DNA from: Cyanophora paradoxa
Taxonomy: Eukaryota; Glaucocystophyceae; Cyanophorales; Cyanophoraceae
Direction: 5' to 3'
DNA: 64,000 nucleotides
Assembly (NCBI GenBank): GCA_004431415.1
Contig: QPMI01000188.1
Span: 1 to 64,000, forward strand
Positions 43,601 to 53,000 of the stretch are shown piece by piece. The number at the start of each line of letters is the position of its first letter. Positions within the stretch are counted from its first letter, which is position 1. The notes beneath the pieces were generated by a model. It was not told the DNA's origin. It saw only the letters and a program-made list of their open reading frames with translations, and did no database searches. A program made the translations under genes and the position numbers.

Positions 43601-46600
43601 GTCGGCAAGTGCGGCACCGCGACCTGCGGGATGAAGGGTGCGGCTGCGCACTGTTTCACCGAAGCTTGCGACCCCTTGCTGAGCGCGTTACATGCGCAGA
43701 CAAGGGGCCGAAGCAGTACACTGAGCAGAAGACCTGCGACAAACTCGTGATCGAGAACGTCGAGCTGAAGGTCAGCCCGCTGCAGGAGGTCGAATACAAG
43801 GACTTCAACCAGTACAAGCTCCACGTCGACGACAGCATCCCGCGCCTGGTGCGGGCGACGGCGACTCGAATTCGACCCCCCGCGGCAATTCCTGACGCGG
43901 ATCCGATGCGCAGTGCCAGAACACGCTCCCGAAGGGCCTCCTGAAGGCGATGGCGGCGAAGAACATCGGCATCGAGTCGCTGTTCAAGGCAGACGTGAAC
44001 TTCAACGTCGTCAAGACCGAGGACGTCACGGCCTGCGAGGTCCAGACAATCGCCAAGCAGGTCCGATTCGTTTGCGCTGCCTGCTTCGCCTCGTTACCCC
44101 CCTCATGACGTTGCCCTGCCACAGGCATTCGAGCTGAAGTACGACGAGAAGCACACGCTCAAGTGGAAGCAGCCGATCTCCAAGGAGTGCACCAAGGAGT
44201 GGACGCAGGACGGCATCGAGTACGGCAAGGGCACGTACGAGCAGACCGATCAGGCGGACATCACCGGCTACTAGTGCGTCGCCCCCCGCGCGCGGCGCCG
44301 CCGTCGAGCGCCCGCTGAGACGCGGGCCGCGCAGCATCCAGCCCGGTGCCGAGCTCGGCCAGATCAACAGTGAGTGATGCCACCCCGCCCGTGGGACCGC
44401 AGCCTGTTCCAACGCTGCGCGCAGCGTACATCCGGCAGAAGGACGTGTCGCGGACGAAGTGCGACGAGAAGACCATCGAGCACCGCGACGAGGAGGTCCC
44501 GACGGGCCCGGCGAAGTACGACGTGGAGAAGATCCGCCCGTGGTACCGCGACGGCAAGATCGTCGAGAAGAAGCTCTCGTTCATCGAGGAGGTCGAGAAG
44601 AGCGACAAGATCACCTTCAAGCCGTCGGGCGTCGTCGAGCAGGACGCCAAGTACTTCACCCAGTTCCAGAAGTGCCCCCTGCTCAAGGTCGCCCCGAACA
44701 ACAAGTGCGACCTCACGCCGGGCCAGAAGGCCGCCTTCAAGGGCCACCTCTCGAGCGACGAGATCAAGTGCGTCGACAAGGCCGCCGAGGCCCTCGTCAT
44801 CGGCAAGTGCGCCATCGTCAACGGCAAGTGGGCCCCCGCGCCGACCGGTGCGCCCGCCGCCCCGCCCCGCAGCGCTCTGCCTCGCGCGCCACGCCCGGCG
44901 CCGACACGGGGGGCGCAGACGGGCGGGGCAACGAGCAGATCCACGAGTCGGCGCGGCCGGCGTACAAGGAGGGGGAGGAGGCGGACCCGACGGACACGAG
45001 CCCGGAGGGGATCCTTGCGACCCTCAAGGCGGCCTATGCCAAGGAGCTCGAGGAGCAGCTGGAGCGCCAGGACCGCGTGCTGGACATCCAGATGCGGCAG
45101 GAGCGGATCCAGATGGAGATGAGCAAGGTGCAGCAGCAGCTCTCGGAGGAGCAGCTGAAGGCGCCCAAGGACTTCAACCAGGGCCGCGCCACCCTCCTCC
45201 AGCGCCGCCTGGACGACCTGAACGACAACTACGACGACACGTTCAAGGACATGGGGGAGCTCCACCAGAGCGTGCGCCCTAGACCCAGCGCTCCCGTCGC
45301 CGCCCGCCCGTCCGTCCGTACGCGTCCGCCCGCTGACGCGCCCCGCGCCGCGCGCGCAGCTGGCGAAGCACACGCAGGACGTGAACGAGCTGGTCGCGAA
45401 GGTGCACGAGCGCGCGGCGGGCCTCGGCCTCGACGCGGTGGCGGTGGAGGCGGAGCTCGAGGGGCTGCGGCGCGGTATGGAGGAGCAGCACAACCTCCAG
45501 AACCAGGAGGCGATGATGCGCATGGAGATGCTCCGCAACCACCCCCAGATGGAGCCGTTCGACGTGCAGGCCAAGGCGCCGGCGCCGCTCCACGCTGTAA
45601 CGGACGAGGACGGCTACACGCTGCAGGAGCCGCGCATCTACAGCGAGTTCGACGCGGACGCCAAGGCCGACATCTCGCCCCCGCCGTCGGGCGCCTGCGT
45701 GGCGACCAAGATGCAGCGCGAGGCGGTCCTGCCCGAGGGCGGCGCCGACTTCGAGGGCGAGGGCGAGGGCCTCGAGCGGGCCGTTCCCCAGGTGCCCGTC
45801 CCCTACGGCGAGGACTACGTCCTGGTGGACGGCGAGGTCTACGGCCAGCTCGCCGACGGCGCGACCTTCCCGCTCGGCGCCAAGCTCCTCGTCTTCCAGG
45901 GCGGCGCCTTCGCCGACGCCCCGGTCGACGGCCCGGCGCCCGCCTTCGTCAGCGTGCCGTTCCCCGACGGCCACGCGGTGGTCCAGGTGCCCAAGGCCGA
46001 GTTCGACAACCTGGTGGGCGGCGACAAGATCTACACGCACGACGGGCTGCCGCTCGCGCTCAACACGGCCGGCCAGTTCTTCGTGGCGAACCGCGGCAAC
46101 ATCTTCGAGTCGGTCGACGTGCCCCTCGAGGACGGCACCTCCCTCACCGTCGACCGCGACTACTTCGACACCTTCGTCGCCAACTCCTACGGCCAGGTGG
46201 GCGCCCCCGCGCCGCCCGTCCCGCCCGCACGCCCACGCAGCCCAGCTGACCCCTCGCCCGCCCGCCCCGCAGCCCTTCGCGTTCGAGAACGGGACATACA
46301 CGTTCGACGCGCAGACGGGCCTGGCGAAGCGCTTCGACGACGGCCAGACCGACTCGTTCGGCGACTTTCCGCGGCTCCAGGACACGTACAACACGACGGA
46401 CCTGTCGTACACGCACAACACGACGAGCCTGCCGTACACGCACAACACGACGAACCCCCTGCCGTACACGCTCAACACGACGAGCCTGCCGAACGTCCCG
46501 AACTACCTGCCCAACACGCACCTGCCGCCGAACCCGTACATGAACAACAGCATCGGGCCCCTCTTCCGCCTGGACGAGGCCTCGCAGCAGGCGGGCGAGG

Positions 46601-46758
46601 ATGAGGGCGAGGGGGAGGGCGAGGGCGGCTACGTGGACGCCCTCGAGGGCGAGTCCTTCGCGGACGACCTCCTCGCCGCCGCCTCCGCCACTGACGCCGG
46701 CGCCGACGAGGCCGGCTCCTGCCCCGTCGGCGGGGCCGACGCCGGCGGCGCCTGCTAG
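40610..46758 (+). CDS. Double ubiquitin-like protein with [10 protein letters not shown] repeats and long charged C-terminal region
   Basis: Frame and splice phase can be followed from ATG 40610 to TAG 46756-46758. UBL1: MKVKVK, intron, [20 protein letters not shown]...QQF, phase-1 intron, [20 protein letters not shown] then [19 protein letters not shown]2 (41938-42395): ITVPIRVK, intron, [20 protein letters not shown]...KS, phase-1 intron, [19 protein letters not shown]...[10 protein letters not shown]. Intron places are identical, so the domains are a tandem duplication; neither ends in a conjugatable Gly-Gly. Between them lies a linker with seven perfect 10-residue repeats. Downstream are about 1000 residues rich in Lys/Glu/Val/Asp: [19 protein letters not shown] (43420), [20 protein letters not shown] (44515), coiled coil [20 protein letters not shown] (45060), [18 protein letters not shown] (45800), NTT repeats (46390-46490) and an acidic tail. 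An apparent stop at 44272 falls after a GTGCGT donor (TA|C joins) and is spliced out. Function unknown. Confidence 0.8.
40714..40766 (+). promoter_or_regulatory. Perfect 19-bp inverted repeat sequestering the intron-1 splice acceptor
   Basis: CCTGCGCAGAGTGGATCAG (40714-40732) and its exact reverse complement (40748-40766) form a hairpin with a 15-nt loop. The AG used to join UBL1 exon 2 (40764-40765) lies in the right arm, and the left arm carries a decoy CTGCGCAG. Confidence 0.8.
41701..41910 (+). repeat. Seven perfect 30-bp tandem repeats ([10 protein letters not shown])
   Basis: Seven identical copies of CCGCCCGTGGACCCCGTCGT plus GCCCTCGGAG, in frame, with a diverged PSEPPV half unit at each side. 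A related imperfect (PSEPPVV) array follows UBL2 at 42388-42450. Absence of any substitution implies recent expansion or strong homogenisation. Confidence 0.95.
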
Positions 46759-47051
46759 GCGCGCGCGCGCCTCTGGCGATAACTAAATAGATATAGAAAA
46801 TTCTAGCAGAGTGGTATCTCGTTAGGCGCCTCTGGTCTGGTCGCCCGGGGCGGCGCAACGGCCCCGTCGCGATCGTTCATGCCCGTCCTATTCCCATCGA
46901 CGTATTATGAAAGCCTTGGAGCTTGTATTCGCAAAGCGCAGCGTTATTTCTGAATTGTAAGCAAAAGTAAAGACGATATCTGTCATTGATGAGAGGGGGC
47001 GGGCGGGGGGCCGGGTCCGGGGCCCTGCCGGGGCCGGGGCCTAGGCTCGGC

Positions 47052-50000
47052 TCAGCGGTGGCGGAGGCGCTCGGTCCAGTGGCGCTGGCGCGGGAGGGAG
47101 CATGCGAGCTGCACGAGGCGGTCCCAGAGCCAGGCCCCGCCCACGTCCGCCAGCAGGAAGAGGCACACCATGTTTCGGAACTGCGGGGCCGGGGCCGGGG
47201 CGAGGGCGAGGAGGGTCAGGCGGCGGAGCGGGCGGGGCGGGGCGGGGCGAGCTCGGGCTGGGGCGCACGTGGGTGGAGGGGAAGGGGACGAGCTCGAGCC
47301 AGGCGTTAAAGGGCCCGAACCACGACGAAGCGCACGCCACCTGCGCGCGCGCGAGCGAGCCGCCGCGTCACATCGATGTGATATGATGCGATGCGATGCG
47401 ATGTGATGTGATGTGATGTGATGTGATGTCACATCACATCACATCACGTGCGGGTTGGGGCGGGGCGGGGCGGGGCGGACGGTGACGGCGGCGGCGACGA
47501 AGAGGGAGTTGCGGAGGGGCTTGTTCTCCGCCAGGCTCTGCATGAAGGGCCGCCCCTTGTAGTTCACCGCGAACGTCGACACCTGCGCGCGCGCCATGAT
47601 CATGGAGGGTCTCGCAGGGGGAAAACATTGGAGCGGGCGGGGCGGGGCGAAGTGGGGCGGAGTGGGGTATGCGGGGCGGGGCGGGGCGGGGCGGGGTCCT
47701 CGCAGGGAGAAAACATTGGAGCGGGCGGGGCGGGGTTCTTGCAGGAGGGCCCGGGCCCCGGGTCCCTTGCGCGGAGGCGGGGCGGGGCGGGGCGGGGCGG
47801 GGCGGGGCGGGCTTAGCCGGGCCGCTTAGCCTCTTAGCCTCCAAAATATTGGGGCGGGCGGGGCGGGGCGGGGCGTCGCGGGGCGGGCCTGCATGGCGGA
47901 GGAGACGAGGAAGACGATCGAGTTGACGAGGTTCGGCGCGAAGTCCGAGTCCGGGTCCGGCCGCTTCGCCGCCTCCCTGCGCGGCCCAGCGCGGCTCGAA
48001 CGAGAGAGGGGGGGCGCGGGGGAGGGGGGGGATGAAGGGGGGGGAGGGGTGCAAGAAGGGGGGGGGGTAGGGGGAGGAGGCGGGCGACGCGCTCAGACGT
48101 CTAAGACCTATCCTTGGACCTTCAGCTTTAAGCTTTAATCTTACTAGGCCTATCCTTATCCTTGGGTATATCCTTCTTAGAGCACTGACTTCAAGGGGAG
48201 GGGGGCAGGCGGGGCGGGCGCACTCCGGGGCGACGCGCTTGGCGTACTCGACGGAGCCGATGAGGCACGCCATGTGGATCACGAACTGCCCGCCGGCGCC
48301 GCCGGTGAGGCCGCGGCCGCGACTGGGCGGGGAAGGAAGGAGGCATCCCGAGGCGGCTCCTCCCTCACAGCTAAGCAGCCTCTCCCGCCGACGAGGCACG
48401 AGGAGCGGGGCGCGGGGCGCGGGGCAGGGTGGGCGGGCGGGGTGGGCGGGCGTGCCTGGCCGGCGACCGAGATGACGATGGCAGGGCAGAAGAGGCGCGT
48501 CGGCGGCCGCTCCTTCGAGAGCGTCTCCACGGGCTGCCGTCCAAACTCAGCCGAGCGCCGGCACAGGCGGGCGGGTCGAGTGGGCGGAGAGGGAGGGAGG
48601 GCGAGAGGCGGGGGCGGGCGAGAGGCGGGGGCGGGCGAGAGGCGGGGGCGGGCTAAGCCAAACCTAAGCCACCTTAGACTATCTATCTATCTATCTATCT
48701 ATGTATCTCTGGGCACGGGGGGGGGGGGGGGGGAGGGCGGGCGGATGCGCCTTGGCCCAGGAGATGAAGAGGAACCTTAGTCTATCTATCCATCCATCTA
48801 ACTATTTATATCTCTGGGCCGGGGAGCGTGCCTTGCCCCACGCCACCTTAGACTATGCATCTATCCATCTTTCTCTAGGCGGGCGGGCGGGGGCCGGGGG
48901 GCGGGCCTTGGCCCAGGAGATGAAGAGGAAGAACATGGCGATGAGCATGCCCGAGAAGGTCGCCTGCCTGCGCGGCGGGGGGGGGGGGAAGGAGGCTCAG
49001 ATGAGCGCCGGGGGGGGGGGGGAGCGCTAGAGGCAGGCGGCGGCCGCGGTGGCGGCCCGCGCGCGCTGTCTAGTCCCCTCCGGCCGTCCCGGAGGGCGCG
49101 CGGCGGGCCGGGGCCGGGGCCGGGGCCGGGGCCGGGGCCGGGACGGGGGGCGCGGGCCGCGCGCGCGCACTTGTCGCCGAGCTTGATGCCGTCGAGGTAG
49201 AGGACGGAGAGGGCGTACGCCGAGATGAGGCAGTTCAGCGCCAGGATCGTGAACATCTGCGGTTCAGGGCAAGGGGCGAGATTCAAGGCGAGAAGGGCAG
49301 TGCAGAGCACTAGTGGAGTGGAGTGGAGAGGGAGGCGGGCGGGCGGTGTTCCCTCTAGCCTGTGGCCTCTAGCCGGCGTCGCCGCAGGTTCAATCTATCG
49401 ATCGATCTCGAGGATCTGGGCGTGGGGCGGGCCGGGGCGGGGCGGGGGTAACCTGGTAGGTCGTGACGAGGGTGCAGCGGCCCTGCCGGATGATGTGGCA
49501 CGCTGCGGGGGTACATAGTAAAGGGCGAGGGGGCGGGGCGGAGGGGGGCGGGGCGGGGAGGGGCGGGCGGGGCGGACTGGAGATGACGGAGCCGAGCTTG
49601 GAGGTGAAGGGCGAGGCGATCGAGGCGTCCCCGAAGCGCACGACCGGCGGGCCCTCCCCGCCCTCCTAAGAAGAGGGAGAGGGCGGGTCAGGTTCGATAG
49701 AGGGGGGGAGGGGGGGAGGGGGAGGGGGGTACCGCCTCCATCTGGGCCATCGCCTCGCGCATGGCGGCGTGCGGGTCCGGCAGCGGCTCGCCGGGGCGCC
49801 ACTTGCCGGCCTTGATGAGCCGCAGCTTGTGGTCGTACAGCGCCCGCGCCTGCGCCACCTTGACGTTGTACCCCAGCCGTTCCATGAAGCCCATCTGCTC
49901 CACCGGCTTCGGCGGCGGCGGCGGCGTGAAGGGGCCCAGCTGCGCCTGCGAGGGAGGGGCGGGCGGGCGGGTTCGAAGGGGAAGAAGTGGGGGAAGGGGT

Positions 50001-53000
50001 TGGGTGGTGGGCGGGGCCGGGGGCGCCTCGGGGTGGCTGCGATGGGGGCCCGCTCGGCGGACGCGTCGGCGTCGTCGTTTGCGGCGGGGCCCGCGCCGGC
50101 GCGGCCGCCCTTGCGCTGCTTGCGGCCCCGCGGCGTCAGGCGGCGCGGGGCGGGGCGGGGCGGGGCTGCCTGCCCGCGTGAGGCTCCCCGACGCCTCCTT
50201 GTCCTTGTTGCCCTGAGGGCCCCGCGCGCGTCAGGCCCTGCAGAGCCCGCACGGGGAAGCAGGGCGGACCGCGGGGGCGGCGGGGGCGAGGGCGGCGGGA
50301 GCCGCCGCGAGCTTCTTGGCGGCGGCGGAGGCCGACGAGTCCGAGTTGGCGTACGAGTGGCCGATCAGGGCGACGCCTGGCGGACGAGAGACGTCAGGAC
50401 GAGCCGAAGAAGAAGGAGAAGCAGAAGATCCGCCGCGAAGACGGGCGGGGGGCGGTGCGGACCGACGTGAGCGTGCTTGAGGGCGCCGACGTCGTTCGTG
50501 CCGTCCCCGCACATCAGCGTGAAGCCGCCCAGCGACTTCATCGTCGTCACCACCTGCGCCCCGGGGCCACGGCCCTCCTCCTCAGCCCCGCTGGAGTCTT
50601 CTAGGCAAGTGTTTCTCGGCTCCCTCCTCTTCAGCCGCGCTGGAGCCTTTCTAAGTGTTTCGCGGTGTTCTGTGGGACGCACGAGCTCCTTCTGGTCGGG
50701 GGAGACGCGGGCGAAGACCGAGACGAAGGGGATGTAGCTCTCCGCCGGCACCGCCCCCTGCGCCCCGCCGCAGCCGCCGCGCTTAGTTAGCAGCAGGGAA
50801 GAAGAGGCCGGGGCGGGCGCATGGCAGCAGGAAAGAGGGAGTCGGGGCGGGAGATAAGGGTTTAGGACCTAGGGGGAGTGGCGGTCACTGAGGACGCGTC
50901 ACGCGAGGTTCCTATCCTTACACCTTCTCGAGGCGCGAAGCGCGGGGCCGGGCAGGGGCCGGGGCGGGGAGGGGCGGGGCAGGGCGGGCGCGCGGCCTCG
51001 CCCTAGGAGGCGGGCGCACCGCGGGGTCGGCGGCGAGGAGGCGCATGGCCTCGCCCGAGGCGCACAGGTCGAACTCGGAGTGCAGCTCCCACGCCCGCTG
51101 CTCGGCCCCCAAGCTCGTCAGCGACGCCGGCAGGCAGGCCGGCTTCTAGGGTTGGGCCGGCAGGCTTCTTAGGGACGAAGCAAAGCTCGCCCCCCGCTGG
51201 CCCGTCAGCGTCTAGGGACGAAGGGAGGCCAGGCCTCTAGCGCGGGGCTCTAGGGAAGGAAGGCGGGGGGCGGGCGCGCGCGCGTGCCTTGGACTCGGCG
51301 GGGACGCGGACGGCCTCGTCGACGCTCACCCACTCCGCTGCCCCCCGCCCGGCCGGCCGCGTCAGCAGATCTAGCTAGAGAGAAGGCGGCGAGGGCTCGC
51401 GGGGCGGGCCGGCGGGGCGGCGCACCGCGCGGGGGGCTGGCGCCCGAGACGGGGCTCAGGATGAGGACGGGGCGGGACGTGATGCCGAGCTCCGAGGCCA
51501 CCTGCAGAGGCCGCTCGGGTCAGTGCGACGAGGGAGGAGCAAACGGGGCCGGGGCGGGGAAGGGCCTAGGCTGTTCCTCCCTCGTAGCTATGCAACCTCT
51601 TCCCCACCCGATTGGGCGGGGGGGCGGGCGGCCGGGCGGGCGGGCCTGGCAGGCGGTGAGGGCGTGGTCGCCCGTAATCATCACCACCTGCCCGCGGGAC
51701 GCGCGGGGTCAGGCAGAGAAGGCGGGGGCGGAGGCGGGAGCGGAGGCGGGGCCGGCGGGGCGGACGCGGTGGGAGGACTCGCGGAGCTGGCGGATCGCCT
51801 CCCCAGAGTCCGCCTGCGGGGGCTAAACGTTAAGGAAAGGAGAAAGGAAAGGGCGGGAATGGAGGAAAGAATGGAAGGGCGGGGCGGGGGCGGGCCTTGA
51901 GGGGGCAGTGGAAGACGACGAAGCCGGCGAAGGTGAGGCCGGACTCCACCTCGCCCCGAGACATCGCGCGGGCCTGTGGCGGGCGACGCGGGGCGGGGGA
52001 GGGGCGGGGGCGGGGCGGGGGCGGTGCGGGGCGGGGATGGTCAGATGGTTAGAGGGAGGGAGGGCTGTGGGATTAAGGCCGGCGGGGCGGGGCGGGCCTC
52101 CGAGGCGGGCATGGCGGGGACGGTCTTGTACGCGAGGGCGATGACGCGGTACCCCAGGCGCGAGAAGTGCTTGTGCGTCTCGTCGTACCCCTTCGGCACG
52201 CTCGCGAGAAGGCTCCCGATCGTCTCGGGGGCGCCCTTGGCCAGGGCCCAGAGGCACTCGCGCGGGCCGTCCTTGGGCGCGTACCCCTCCACCGAGGCGA
52301 GGCAGGCCATCCGCTTGAGCGCCGAGCTGAAGTGGTACCGCTGGATGATCCGCACCTGCAAACGCAGAAGCGTTACAGCAGCCGCGTCAGCTGCATCTGT
52401 GCCCCTTCGTCCGAGTACGTGCGCGAGGCGGGCGGGGGCGCGCCTGGGTGGGGTAGGACCCCGGGCGGTGCGGGCCGCCTTTCTTCGGGACGGCCACCTC
52501 GCTCTGCTCGGGCGGCGCGGCCGTAAGAAGCAAGCAAACGAAGGAAGGCGCGGGATCAAATCTCGCCTTAGTGTAGGACCAGCGGACGGCGGCGAACGCG
52601 GCCTTCTCGACGGGGTCGCCCACGAGGCCCGAGTCCAGGTGCACCAGCGAGTGGCAGCCTGGCACGGGTCGGGTCGGGTCGGAAGGAAAGTGTGGGGGAG
52701 GGGGGGCGGGGGGGGGGGTACCGGCGACGACGACGTGGGTCTCGGGGGGGCACGCGAGGGGGTCCTCCAGATCGGTTCCGTGCCCGAGGCCCGCGAAGCC
52801 CTGCAGAGGGCTAAGAGGAGAGGGGCGGAGAGGGGCGGGGGAGGGGAAGGGGGGCGGGGGACGCGCCTTCACGATGAGCTCGTCCTGCGTCAGGGTCCCC
52901 GTCTTGTCGAAGCAGCACGTGTCCACCTGTCCGCCCGCGCGCGCGCGCCGCTGTGTAAGAGAGAGGCGGGCGGGCCGGTGGCGCGGGGGGCGGCGCGCCT

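Noticed and set aside
42795-43651. Minus-strand proteins opposite the ubiquitin-like gene
   Set aside because: They are mirror frames of spliced, phase-consistent sense exons and show no motifs.
44272-44274. Gene end at the TAG after ADITGY
   Set aside because: The TA precedes a GTGCGT donor; joining to the CGCGCAG acceptor gives a Tyr codon and the frame continues through two further exons with matching phases.
40610-46758. Confident alveolin or articulin call for the charged region
   Set aside because: Lys/Glu/Val-rich strands are present but the EKIVEVP or VPVPV repeat periodicity of these families is not visible.
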